DNA from: Pseudorhizobium tarimense
GTDB lineage: Bacteria; Pseudomonadota; Alphaproteobacteria; Rhizobiales; Rhizobiaceae
Direction: 5' to 3'
Assembly: GCF_022968135.1 (NCBI RefSeq)
Contig: NZ_JALJRA010000007.1
Span: 124,001 to 188,000, forward strand
DNA length: 64,000 bases
The stretch's first letter is position 1; each line of letters opens with the position of its first letter. Both the position numbers and the translations under genes were made by a program. Positions 1 to 8,325 of the stretch are shown in pieces. Under the pieces are notes generated by a model. It made no database searches. It was not told the origin of the DNA and worked only from the letters and a program-made list of their open reading frames with translations.

Positions 1-1109
1 TTCCCTTTGGCGACGGCTCCGACGGCACCTTCAATGCCGACGACTGGATGGACCAGAAGGACCAGCGCAAGGTGGATCCCTTCATCGTCTACGGCATGGC
101 TGCGGCCGATATGGCGCTCAACGATGCCGATTGGCATCCGCAGAGCGATGAAGATCAGATCGCAACCGGCGTCCTGATCGGCTCCGGCATCGGCGGCCTC
201 GAAGGCATTGTCGAAGCAGGCTACACCTTGAAGGAAAAGGGTCCGCGGCGGATCTCGCCCTTCTTCATTCCCGGCCGTCTGATCAATCTCGTTTCCGGCC
301 AGGTCTCCATCCGACACAAGCTGCGCGGTCCCAACCATGCTGTCGTCACGGCTTGCTCCACGGGCGCGCATGCGATTGGTGACGCGTCGCGTCTGATCGC
401 CCTGGGCGACGCCGACGTCATGGTGGCAGGCGGCGCCGAGTCGCCGATCTCGCGCATCGCGCTCGCCGGCTTTGCAGCCTGCAAGGCGCTCTCGACTCAG
501 CATAACGAGGAGCCGCAGAAGGCTTCGCGTCCCTATGATCGCGACCGCGACGGCTTCGTCATGGGCGAGGGTGCCGGCATCGTCGTTCTGGAAGAGCTGG
601 AACACGCAAAGGCACGCGGTGCGAAGATCTATGCCGAAGTGGTTGGCTACGGCCTGTCCGGCGACGCCTTCCACATCACCGCGCCTTCTGAAGACGGCGA
701 GGGTGCCTTCCGCTGTATGACCATGGCGTTGAAGCGCGCCGGTCTTTCGCCGGCGGATGTGGACTACATCAATGCCCACGGCACCTCGACGATGGCCGAC
801 ACGATTGAGCTGGGTGCCGTGGAGCGGCTGGTTGGTAACGCGGCATCGAAGATCTCGATGTCGTCCACGAAGTCTGCAATTGGCCATCTTCTTGGCGCTG
901 CCGGCGCCGTCGAAGCGATCTTCGCAACGCTTGCCATCCGCGACAACGTGGCGCCGCCGACACTCAACCTGGACAATCCTGATGTCGAGACGGCTATCGA
1001 TCTTGTGCCTCACAAGGCGCGGTCGCGTGAGATCAACGTCGCCCTGTCCAACTCTTTCGGCTTTGGCGGCACCAATGCTTCCTTGGTCCTGCGCCGCTAC
1101 GAGGCTTGA
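1..1109 (+). CDS. fabF: 3-oxoacyl-[ACP] synthase II (5' end outside window)
   Basis: This is the C-terminal part of a beta-ketoacyl-ACP synthase II, which condenses malonyl-ACP with acyl-ACP during fatty-acid elongation in the cytoplasm. The reading frame is already open at base 3 and runs to the stop at 1107-1109, so roughly the first 50 residues lie upstream of the window. The thiolase-fold triad is visible: the nucleophilic Cys in VTACSTGAH, the first His in NAHGTSTMADT and the second His in KSAIGHLLGAAG. The glycine-rich C-terminal FGFGGTNASL is also present. mltG follows 115 bases later, which is the usual order in rhizobia, where acpP normally precedes fabF. The FabF assignment over FabB rests on the overall motif pattern and on this neighbourhood. 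Confidence 0.95.
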   Translation, partial: PFGDGSDGTFNADDWMDQKDQRKVDPFIVYGMAAADMALNDADWHPQSDEDQIATGVLIGSGIGGLEGIVEAGYTLKEKGPRRISPFFIPGRLINLVSGQVSIRHKLRGPNHAVVTACSTGAHAIGDASRLIALGDADVMVAGGAESPISRIALAGFAACKALSTQHNEEPQKASRPYDRDRDGFVMGEGAGIVVLEELEHAKARGAKIYAEVVGYGLSGDAFHITAPSEDGEGAFRCMTMALKRAGLSPADVDYINAHGTSTMADTIELGAVERLVGNAASKISMSSTKSAIGHLLGAAGAVEAIFATLAIRDNVAPPTLNLDNPDVETAIDLVPHKARSREINVALSNSFGFGGTNASLVLRRYEA

Positions 1110-1126
1110 CCAATGCGGGCCTGACG

Positions 1127-1149
1127 GAGCCGCCGGATCACGGCGGCTC
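1127..1149 (+). terminator. Hairpin after fabF
   Basis: A perfect 9-bp GC-rich inverted repeat (GAGCCGCCG / CGGCGGCTC) with a 5-base loop starts 18 bases after the fabF stop and is followed by a short pyrimidine-rich run (tatcttcc). It may be an intrinsic terminator or attenuator between fabF and mltG. The T-tract is weak, so read-through into mltG is likely. Confidence 0.5.
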
Positions 1150-1224
1150 TATCTTCCGAACCTGTTTTTGCCGTATTGCTTGGCCAAGTAGCGGACTGAC
1201 AACCGTGCTTTTCAGGGGGGCGCA

Positions 1225-2427
1225 GTGAACAACAACAATAACAACACGGGCGAAACGCCGCCGGCCGGCGGCAGTGGCCACGGGCCGATCATTCCGAAAT
1301 CGCCGAACGAGGCACTGAGGCCAGAGCGCGTTCCCGAGCCGCCACGCCGGTCGCGCAATGCCCGCAGTCAGCTGGTGATTTTCCTCAACTTCGTCATGAC
1401 GATGATCGTGCTCGTCTGCGTCGTCGGCGTTGCAGGTTTCTACTACATGATCTCGACCTTTCAGGCGGAGGGGCCGCTCGAAGCCAATGCCCACTTCATG
1501 GTTCGGCCCGGCAACGGCCTTTCCGAGATCGCCAACAATCTGGAGCGCAACGGCATCATCTCGGACGCGCGCGTCTTCCGCTATGTCAGCGCCACCTATT
1601 TGCGCGACGGCCGGACCCTGAAAGCCGGCGAATACGAAGTGAAGGCGGGCGCCTCGATGAAGGAGGTGATGGACCTCCTCGAGTCGGGCAAGTCGATCCT
1701 GTACTCGGTCGTCCTTCCGGAGGGCTTGACTGTCCGCCAGATGATGCTGAGGCTCGCTGAGGACCCAGTCCTCGAAGGCGACATTCCGGCCGAATTGCCA
1801 CCGGAAGGAAGCCTGCGTCCCGACACCTACAAGTTCTCGCGCGGCACAAAGCGCGCCGAGATCATCGATCAGATGCGCGCAGGACAGCAGCGGCTGATCG
1901 ACCAGATCTGGGAGAAGCGTGATCCGGATCTGCCGATCGAAACGAAGGAAGAGTTCGTTACGCTCGCCTCCATCGTCGAAAAGGAAACCGGCGTCGACGA
2001 CGAACGCGCTCATGTCGCCTCCGTCTTCATTAATCGCCTCGAAAAGGGCATGCGTCTGCAGTCCGATCCGACCATCATCTACGGTCTCTTCGGCGGTGAC
2101 GGTAAGCCCTCCGATCGGCCGATCTATAAGTCGGACCTGGAGAAGGAAACGCCCTACAACACCTATGTGATCAAGGGCCTGCCGCCGACGCCCATCGCCA
2201 ATCCCGGCCGTGCGGCGCTGGAAGCGGTCGCCAATCCCTGGCGGACCGATGACCTCTATTTCGTCGCCGACGGCACCGGCGGCCACGCCTTCGCCTCCAC
2301 CTTGGAAGAGCACAACGCCAACGTCCGTCGCTGGCGTAAGCTTGAGGCCGAACGCGCCGACACTGCCGACGCCGAGCTCAGCGACGGACAGCCCGGCGGT
2401 GCCGAGGCCGAAAAGCCGGTCAACTGA
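1225..2427 (+). CDS. mltG: Endolytic murein transglycosylase MltG
   Basis: This 400-residue YceG/MltG-family enzyme cleaves nascent peptidoglycan strands and is thought to set glycan length from its membrane anchor. The protein has an Asn-rich N-terminus, a proline-rich cytoplasmic segment, one transmembrane helix at about residues 47-73, and the periplasmic LysM-like plus catalytic YceG domain. The catalytic region is recognisable from LASIVEKETG and from the VFINRLEKGMRLQSDPT stretch, and the Glu in VEKE is the expected catalytic residue. The start is GTG at 1225, preceded by a run of six G about 4 bases upstream. It sits between fabF and yicC, as in many alphaproteobacteria. It may be slightly longer than average because of the low-complexity N-terminal tail. 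Confidence 0.95.
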   Translation: MNNNNNNTGETPPAGGSGHGPIIPKSPNEALRPERVPEPPRRSRNARSQLVIFLNFVMTMIVLVCVVGVAGFYYMISTFQAEGPLEANAHFMVRPGNGLSEIANNLERNGIISDARVFRYVSATYLRDGRTLKAGEYEVKAGASMKEVMDLLESGKSILYSVVLPEGLTVRQMMLRLAEDPVLEGDIPAELPPEGSLRPDTYKFSRGTKRAEIIDQMRAGQQRLIDQIWEKRDPDLPIETKEEFVTLASIVEKETGVDDERAHVASVFINRLEKGMRLQSDPTIIYGLFGGDGKPSDRPIYKSDLEKETPYNTYVIKGLPPTPIANPGRAALEAVANPWRTDDLYFVADGTGGHAFASTLEEHNANVRRWRKLEAERADTADAELSDGQPGGAEAEKPVN

Positions 2428-2460
2428 GGTCCTGGAGACCGGAGCGGAGCAAAGCAAAGC

Positions 2461-3348
2461 ATGAGCCTGCAGTCGATGACCGGCTTCGCGCGCAGCGAAG
2501 CGACCAAGGGACGCTACCGAATTGTCTGGGAGCTACGTTCCGTAAACGGCAAGGGCCTCGATCTTCGCCTGCGCCTGCCGCAGGGGCTGGAGCATCTTGA
2601 GATGGATGTGCGCCGACGGATCTCCGAGTCCTTTTCCAGAGGCAATATCCAGGCGACCTTGAACATGAGCCTCGCCGAGACGAAACTTGAGGCGGTCGTC
2701 AATCGCGAGGCGCTGGATGCGGTCCTGGCGCTACGCTCGCAACTTGAAGGGGTGATCGACCCGGCGCCGTTGCGCATGGACACGCTGCTCGGCATTCGCG
2801 GCATCGTCGACATACGGGAAGCGGAAGAGGGCGAGGGCGAAGCAATGGCCCGCGACGCGGCCGCTCTCGACTGTCTGGAGAAAGCTATTGCCGCCTTGAA
2901 ACAGATGCGTGCGTCGGAAGGCCTTGCTCTTGGCGACGTGATGTCGAGGCATGTGGAGCGGATTGCGGAGCTGACGTCTGCCGTGGAAGCTGACCCCTCC
3001 CGCTCCCCGGTGGAGATAACACGGCGACTGGAACAGCAGGTCGCAACCTTGCTGCAGGATGCTTCGGCACTCGATCCTGCTCGTCTGCATGCGGAAGCGG
3101 CGCTGCTTGCCACCAAGGCGGATCTGCGCGAAGAGATCGACCGGCTGAAGGCGCATGTCGCAGCCGCTAACGATCTCCTGCGAATGGGAGGGCCGATCGG
3201 CCGGCGGCTCGATTTTCTGGCGCAGGAATTCAACCGCGAATCGAATACGATCTGTTCCAAGTCCAATTCGGCGGCCGTGACGGCCGCAGGCTTGGAACTT
3301 AAGGTGGTCATCGACCAGTTCCGCGAACAGGTCCAGAATCTGGAGTAA
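2461..3348 (+). CDS. yicC: YicC-family endoribonuclease
   Basis: This 295-residue protein opens with the family hallmark SMTGFARSE and ends with the conserved DUF1732 region (FLAQEFNRESNTICSKS, then FREQVQNLE). YicC proteins have been reported as endoribonucleases acting on RNA, and an older name is stress-induced protein. The gene lies 33 bases after mltG and 3 bases before gmk, so co-transcription with gmk is likely. The yicC-gmk pairing is widespread in proteobacteria. The middle of the protein is Ala/Glu/Leu-rich and probably alpha-helical. The length is normal for the family and no key region is missing. Confidence 0.93.
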   Translation: MSLQSMTGFARSEATKGRYRIVWELRSVNGKGLDLRLRLPQGLEHLEMDVRRRISESFSRGNIQATLNMSLAETKLEAVVNREALDAVLALRSQLEGVIDPAPLRMDTLLGIRGIVDIREAEEGEGEAMARDAAALDCLEKAIAALKQMRASEGLALGDVMSRHVERIAELTSAVEADPSRSPVEITRRLEQQVATLLQDASALDPARLHAEAALLATKADLREEIDRLKAHVAAANDLLRMGGPIGRRLDFLAQEFNRESNTICSKSNSAAVTAAGLELKVVIDQFREQVQNLE

Positions 3349-3351
3349 CGA

Positions 3352-4014
3352 ATGGTGCCCGCGGCGACTTCGCCTATCAAGATTGCCCGCCGTGGCCTTA
3401 TGCTCGTGCTCTCCTCGCCATCGGGAGCGGGAAAGTCGACAATCGCCCGAAACCTGATGGAGGACGATCACACGCTGGAAATCTCCGTCAGTGTGACGAC
3501 CCGTCAGAAGCGGCCGAGCGAGATCGCAGGCAAGCACTACCACTTCATCACAGTCCCGCAGTTCGAGCGCATGCGCGACGCCGGCGACCTTCTGGAATGG
3601 GCGGAGGTGCACGGCAATTATTACGGAACGCCGCGCGAGCCGGTGGAGCAGGCGATGGCAGAAGGCCGCGACATGCTGTTCGACATCGACTGGCAGGGGG
3701 CGTTGCAGCTGCAGGAGAAGATGACGGCAGATGTCGTCTCCATCTTCGTGCTTCCCCCGTCGATGACCGAGCTGCAATCGCGTCTGCATCGCCGTGCGGA
3801 GGACACGGAAGAGGTCATCCGCACGCGGCTTCTCAATTCCCGCGCGGAGATCGAGCACTGGCGGGAATATGACTATGTCATCGTTAACGACGATCTCGAC
3901 GAAGCCTATGGCTATGTCAGCTGCATCGTCAAAGCCGAACGCATCCGCCGCGATCGCCGCTACGGTCTCTTCGACTTCGTCCAGGGCCTGCTGACGGAAG
4001 AGCCGAAGCTTTAG
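3352..4014 (+). CDS. gmk: Guanylate kinase
   Basis: This 220-residue enzyme phosphorylates GMP to GDP with ATP in the purine nucleotide pathway. The P-loop [10 protein letters not shown] is at about residues 22-31. The GMP-binding segment follows ([18 protein letters not shown]), then [10 protein letters not shown] and the C-terminal lid region. The N-terminus carries about 12 residues before the P-loop strand, common in rhizobial homologues. It starts 3 bases after yicC and is probably translated from the same message. The end is convergent with an MFS gene 29 bases away, and no hairpin with a T-tract was seen in that gap. Confidence 0.96.
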   Translation: MVPAATSPIKIARRGLMLVLSSPSGAGKSTIARNLMEDDHTLEISVSVTTRQKRPSEIAGKHYHFITVPQFERMRDAGDLLEWAEVHGNYYGTPREPVEQAMAEGRDMLFDIDWQGALQLQEKMTADVVSIFVLPPSMTELQSRLHRRAEDTEEVIRTRLLNSRAEIEHWREYDYVIVNDDLDEAYGYVSCIVKAERIRRDRRYGLFDFVQGLLTEEPKL

Positions 4015-4043
4015 CTCCTCTGATAGCTGCTATAGCGCCTCGC

Positions 4044-5318
4044 CTAGCCGGCGGACCGCGGCAGCAAACGACCGAGCGGACGCCACCCATAGATGGCAAC
4101 CAAAAGCACTCCGATAGCGGCAACCCAGAACGGCGCTTTCAGTGCCGTCTGATGCGGCATCGGGCCGTCAGCCAAGCGCACGATCAGTCCTGACAGCAGG
4201 AGTCCGACAGGCATCATACCCCAGGCGACAAGCCGGTAGATGCTGTTGACCCGTCCCAGGAGATCATTGGGTATCGTTCGCTGGCGGGTGGAGACAGAAA
4301 CAGCGTTCCAGACAAGACCGGTGAACTCAAAGAAGGCGAGGACCGCCGCAAGGGATAGCGGACCCGGTGCGAGCGCGATCCCGGCGAAGGCAGGAGCGGA
4401 GGCGAGCAGCATCCACTGCGCCGTTGCCGATGGTCCAAGCTTTCGCACGATCCGGTCGGCGACAAGGCCCCCCACGATCCCTCCGATAGCGCCCGTCGCC
4501 AACACCAGACCATAACTCGTCGGCGAAAGTCCCAGACTGTCTTGCACATGAAGTATCAAGGCGATCATGACCATCTGGAAGAACAGGTTCCATGCGCCAG
4601 TTAGCCACGCCAACAGTCGCAAGAGTTGAGCTTCCTGCAAGAAGGAAAATCCCTCCGAAAGCTCTCGCCGCCAGTCCCGTGTGTCCCGCATCGCGGCACG
4701 ATAGCTCCCTGTGATGGCAGCGACGGTCGCGGCAGCAAGTCCATACAAGCCAGCATTGAAGGCGAAAGGCATTGATAGCGCAACCGCGATCAAGGCGGCT
4801 CCGAGAGGCGGACCGAGCAGGGCGTTTCCAACAAGCTCAGCGCTCCAAAGCTTGCCGTTTGCGGACTCCAGTCGGTCATGAGGCACAAGCGCGGGCAGCA
4901 TCGTCTGCGCAGCATTATCGCGGAAGACCTCCGCCGTTCCCACCGTCAGCGCAGACAATGCCAGGAAACCGAAGACGATCGGCGACGAAACGCCCGCATC
5001 AGGTGGGGCCGCGAAGGGTGCTGCCAGGCACAGGAGCATTGCCGCAGCGCCAAAGGCAGATCCTCGCAGCACGTCCATCCAAAGGATCAGGCTGCGCCTG
5101 TCAACTCTGTCAGCAATGATCCCGGCAGGTACGGCAAATAGCGCCCACGGCAGGCGGAGAGCGATGGCAATGGACGCGATCAACAGCGGCTCACGCGTGA
5201 GCAGGGACGCCGTCCACGCCCAAGCGATTGTCGCCACACCATCGCCCAGGTTCGTCAAGCCGCTTGCTGCGATGAACCGCCGCAAACTCCGGCGATCCCG
5301 GTCAACTTGGCTGTCCAC
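4044..5318 (-). CDS. MFS transporter of the EntS-like (MFS_3) group
   Basis: This is a 424-residue major facilitator protein with about 12 hydrophobic segments. The loop signature between helices 2 and 3 (GIIADRVDRRSL) and the opening FIAASGLTNLGDGV resemble the group that includes the enterobactin exporter EntS. The likely role is efflux of a small molecule at the inner membrane, and the substrate cannot be read from sequence. It is a single reverse-strand gene between gmk and rsmA with its own short upstream region (5319-5412). The start is taken as GTG at 5318, with only a poor Shine-Dalgarno. A start a few codons further in cannot be excluded. Confidence 0.8.
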   Translation of the reverse strand: MDSQVDRDRRSLRRFIAASGLTNLGDGVATIAWAWTASLLTREPLLIASIAIALRLPWALFAVPAGIIADRVDRRSLILWMDVLRGSAFGAAAMLLCLAAPFAAPPDAGVSSPIVFGFLALSALTVGTAEVFRDNAAQTMLPALVPHDRLESANGKLWSAELVGNALLGPPLGAALIAVALSMPFAFNAGLYGLAAATVAAITGSYRAAMRDTRDWRRELSEGFSFLQEAQLLRLLAWLTGAWNLFFQMVMIALILHVQDSLGLSPTSYGLVLATGAIGGIVGGLVADRIVRKLGPSATAQWMLLASAPAFAGIALAPGPLSLAAVLAFFEFTGLVWNAVSVSTRQRTIPNDLLGRVNSIYRLVAWGMMPVGLLLSGLIVRLADGPMPHQTALKAPFWVAAIGVLLVAIYGWRPLGRLLPRSAG

Positions 5319-5412
5319 CTGCGCCCGATGCCCCCGGTAACACTTTTACCGAAGTGCAGCTCGAACACCGGGATTGGTCAAGTGCGACATCTTGCGGGTG
5401 AGGCTGTCGTCT

Positions 5413-6240
5413 CTACAGAAAATTCGCCAGCCGAACAAATTCCTCGACCGACAGCGTCTCGGCACGCCGGGCAGGGTCGATGTCGGCTTTCAGCAGAAGC
5501 GCCTCGCCGCCGAGAGGCTTCAGACTCTGGCGCAGCATCTTGCGGCGCTGGCCGAAGGCCGCCTGCGTCACCCGCTCCAGTTTTGCGACGTCGCAGGGCA
5601 GGGGATGGTCGCGTGGGGTCAGGTGAACGACTGTGGACGTCACCTTCGGGGGCGGGGTGAAAGCCTGGGGTGGCACGTCGAAGATCATCCGTGCCTCGGT
5701 TCGCCAACCCGCAATAACACCAAGCCGCCCGTAATGGTCGTCATCCTCCGTGGCAACGATCCGCTGGCCGACCTCCTTCTGGAACATCAGCGTCAGCGAC
5801 TCCCAGAAGGGCGGCCAGTTGACCGGCAGGAGCCAGTTGATCAGCAGTTGCGTGCCGACATTGTAGGGCAGGTTGGCGATGATCTTCACCGGCCCTTCGG
5901 TGGCGAGCGCGGCGAATTCCACCTTCAGTGCATCGCCTTCGATGACCTCCAACCGCTCGGCATAGTGGTCGCCGATCTCGGCCAGCGCCGGAAGGCAGCG
6001 CGCATCCCGTTCGATTGCGATGAGCTTCTTTGCGCCGAGTGACAGGATCGCCCGTGTCAGCCCACCTGGTCCCGGCCCCACCTCGATTACCGTCACATCG
6101 TCGAGCGGACCTGCACTACGAGCGATCTTCTGCGTCAGGTTGAGGTCGAGCAGGAAATTCTGCCCGAGCGCCTTCTTCGCGTCGAGGCCGTGGCGCTGGA
6201 TGACATCGCGCAGCGGCGGCAGACCATCGAGTGTCGCCAT
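5413..6240 (-). CDS. rsmA: 16S rRNA (adenine1518-N6/adenine1519-N6)-dimethyltransferase
   Basis: This 275-residue KsgA/RsmA enzyme uses S-adenosylmethionine to dimethylate two adjacent adenosines in helix 45 of 16S rRNA. Visible motifs are [11 protein letters not shown] at the N-terminus, the SAM-binding [12 protein letters not shown], the acidic EGDAL and the catalytic [10 protein letters not shown]. The ATG overlaps the pdxA stop by one base (TGATG), indicating translational coupling. The pdxA-rsmA pairing downstream of surA and lptD is also typical of enterobacteria and alphaproteobacteria. It is the last gene of the reverse-strand lpt-surA-pdxA-rsmA run. Confidence 0.96.
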   Translation of the reverse strand: MATLDGLPPLRDVIQRHGLDAKKALGQNFLLDLNLTQKIARSAGPLDDVTVIEVGPGPGGLTRAILSLGAKKLIAIERDARCLPALAEIGDHYAERLEVIEGDALKVEFAALATEGPVKIIANLPYNVGTQLLINWLLPVNWPPFWESLTLMFQKEVGQRIVATEDDDHYGRLGVIAGWRTEARMIFDVPPQAFTPPPKVTSTVVHLTPRDHPLPCDVAKLERVTQAAFGQRRKMLRQSLKPLGGEALLLKADIDPARRAETLSVEEFVRLANFL

Positions 6241-7262
6241 CAGCCGGTAGCCTGTTCAGACTTCTCTGCGAGCTGAGCGGCAAGCTTCAGCGCCTCCACC
6301 AGGCTTGTCTCGCGCGCCAGCCCTTGGCCCGCAATGCCGAAGGCCGTGCCGTGATCGGGCGAGGTGCGGATGAAAGGCAGTCCAAGCGTCACGTTGACGG
6401 ATGTATCGAAGCCAAGCGCCTTGGCCGGGATCAGCGCCTGGTCGTGATACATGCAGATCGCAACGTCGTATCGGGTGCGGGCCTCGTCGTGGAACATGGT
6501 ATCGGCGGGCAGGGGGCCGAAAGCGTTGATGCCTTCCTTCCGCGCTTTCGCAATGGCCGGGTGGATCACATCACGATCTTCCAGACCGATCGCCCCGTCT
6601 TCCCCGGCATGAGGATTCAGCCCCGCCACGGCAAGCCGGGGCTGAGCAATGCCGAACCGCTCCTTCAGATCATGGTGGGCGATGCGGCAGGTTTCGACGA
6701 TCAGTTCCTCGGTCAGCGCCGCCGGTACGGAATGGATCGGGATATGGATCGTCACGGGGATCGCCCGAAGCTTCGGCCCTGCCAGCATCATCACAGGCTT
6801 GACCGGCTTCCCGGTGGAACGGGTTGCGAGGTCGGCCAAGAATTCCGTGTGTCCAGGAAAGCCGAAGCCGCCCTCGTAGAGGACGGATTTGGCGATTGGA
6901 TTGGTCACCACTGCCGCCGCCTGTCCCTCAAGCGTCAGGTTTACCGCCGTCTCGATGGCGGATATGGTGCTCTGTGCCGTCGCCACATGCGGCTCTCCGG
7001 GGGCAATTTCCGCACCCGCCGGAATGGGATGAACGGGAAGGGCGTCGGCGAACGTAGAGACTGCCGCAGATGGTTCGAGTTCTCGAATCGGAACGTCCAG
7101 CCCCATCAGCCTGGCGCGTGCTGCCAGGATGACTGGGTCGCCCAGATAGATGAAGGGAGGCAATGCGCTTTCGCTGCGCTTGAGCCAAGCGGCAAGACTA
7201 ATATCGGGTCCAATGCCGGCAGGATCGCCCTGGGTCAGAGCGAGAGGACGATCAAGCGGCAT
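6240..7262 (-). CDS. pdxA: 4-hydroxythreonine-4-phosphate dehydrogenase
   Basis: This 340-residue PdxA oxidises 4-phosphohydroxy-L-threonine with NAD in the DXP-dependent route to pyridoxal 5'-phosphate. The N-terminal [13 protein letters not shown] is diagnostic. Metal and substrate positions occur in [10 protein letters not shown], in [11 protein letters not shown] and in [12 protein letters not shown]. It begins 11 bases after the surA-like gene and its stop overlaps the rsmA start. The length is normal. Its placement within an envelope-biogenesis operon is conserved and does not imply a direct role in envelope assembly. Confidence 0.96.
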   Translation of the reverse strand: MPLDRPLALTQGDPAGIGPDISLAAWLKRSESALPPFIYLGDPVILAARARLMGLDVPIRELEPSAAVSTFADALPVHPIPAGAEIAPGEPHVATAQSTISAIETAVNLTLEGQAAAVVTNPIAKSVLYEGGFGFPGHTEFLADLATRSTGKPVKPVMMLAGPKLRAIPVTIHIPIHSVPAALTEELIVETCRIAHHDLKERFGIAQPRLAVAGLNPHAGEDGAIGLEDRDVIHPAIAKARKEGINAFGPLPADTMFHDEARTRYDVAICMYHDQALIPAKALGFDTSVNVTLGLPFIRTSPDHGTAFGIAGQGLARETSLVEALKLAAQLAEKSEQATG

Positions 7263-7273
7263 TCAAACTCCCC

Positions 7274-8218
7274 TTAACGGTAATCGATCTGCGCCTTGGA
7301 GCGCAGCTCGTCCAGATACTTCTTCTCGTTCGGATTGGCTTCGCCCGACTTCTGCTTGCCGAGATCTTCGGCACGGAAAACCACCTCGGCGGCAAAGTCG
7401 TCGGAGACCTGACGTTGATTGCAGATTGCCAAGAATTCGACGCCGCGCTCCGTCGCCCGAACCCCAGTCGTGCCTCCGGATGCCTTCTCAACCAGCGGCT
7501 TCCAGTCTTCCGGCAGTTCCGGTGCCAGAACGCGCCCGAGGTCACGTACGGAAACGTCGAGCATGGTTGCGGCGAACTGCTTCGACTGTTCGCAGCCCGG
7601 GAACTTTGAGCGCGATGCCTCCGCCTCTGCCTTGCGCTTGCCCAGAATTGCGTTGCGCTTGGAATCCGGGACGACGAAGATGATCTGCTGCAGGAAGTAT
7701 TCGGTGGTGACTGGCTTTTCCTTGTTTTCCATCATCCGCTTGACGAGCTCTTCCGAGGACATGCGTCCACGGTTTGCGCCATAGCGGGCGTTGACGAGGC
7801 GCGGCCAGCTCATCTGCACGGCGATGTATTCTTTGAAGTGCTCGGCTCCGACGCCTGCCTGAGACAGGATCTTGGTCAGTTGTTCGGGCGAAAGTTTGTT
7901 GCTTGCCGCAAACCGGGCAAACGCCTTGTCCACGTCGTCGGTGCTGACCGACATCCGCACCCGGGCAATCTCTTGCCGCTTTAGGGCTTCCTCAACCAGC
8001 TGGTCGCGGGCGGTTTTGATATCGTTTTTTTGCCGCTGCAGCCTCAGGAACGCCGCACGACGGGCCACGTCGCTGCTGGTGATCGGTGTCTTGTTGACCA
8101 CCGCGGCGATTTCGGTCGCCGCCTGCGCGGTTGCAACAAAAGAGGGTTCGACGGCCACGGAGGCGGCCAGGGCCGCCATGGCGATCAGAACCCGGCGTGT
8201 CGCTGTCATTGCCGGCAT
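7274..8218 (-). CDS. SurA-like periplasmic chaperone
   Basis: This is a 314-residue exported protein with a signal peptide (cleavage probably after ATAQA near residue 33) and a SurA N-terminal chaperone region (IAAVVNKTPITSSDVARR). The later part has the spacing of a parvulin-like domain (FLQQIIFVV through AICNQRQV) but lacks a strong canonical PPIase active site, as is usual in rhizobial SurA homologues. Its position directly after lptD and before pdxA matches surA in E. coli, and the expected role is escorting unfolded outer-membrane proteins such as LptD. The start at 8218 has AAGGA eight bases upstream. The next in-frame ATG, three codons further in, is possible. Confidence 0.88.
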   Translation of the reverse strand: MPAMTATRRVLIAMAALAASVAVEPSFVATAQAATEIAAVVNKTPITSSDVARRAAFLRLQRQKNDIKTARDQLVEEALKRQEIARVRMSVSTDDVDKAFARFAASNKLSPEQLTKILSQAGVGAEHFKEYIAVQMSWPRLVNARYGANRGRMSSEELVKRMMENKEKPVTTEYFLQQIIFVVPDSKRNAILGKRKAEAEASRSKFPGCEQSKQFAATMLDVSVRDLGRVLAPELPEDWKPLVEKASGGTTGVRATERGVEFLAICNQRQVSDDFAAEVVFRAEDLGKQKSGEANPNEKKYLDELRSKAQIDYR

Positions 8219-8325
8219 GATGTTCGTCCTTCTACGCAGCCACCGTAATGCCGGCGGCCGGTTCTCCCTTATCTACAATAGAGCCGCCGGACTGCACAAT
8301 TCTTGCGGCGAAACGATGACCGCCG

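Noticed and set aside
1138..2457. Open frame of 439 codons on the reverse strand
   Set aside because: Antisense to mltG with no motif or ribosome site. Codon pattern belongs to the forward gene.
8251..8290. Inverted repeat CCGGCGGC / GCCGCCGG between lptD and the surA-like gene
   Set aside because: The loop is 24 bases and no T-tract follows on the reverse strand, so it was not called a terminator.
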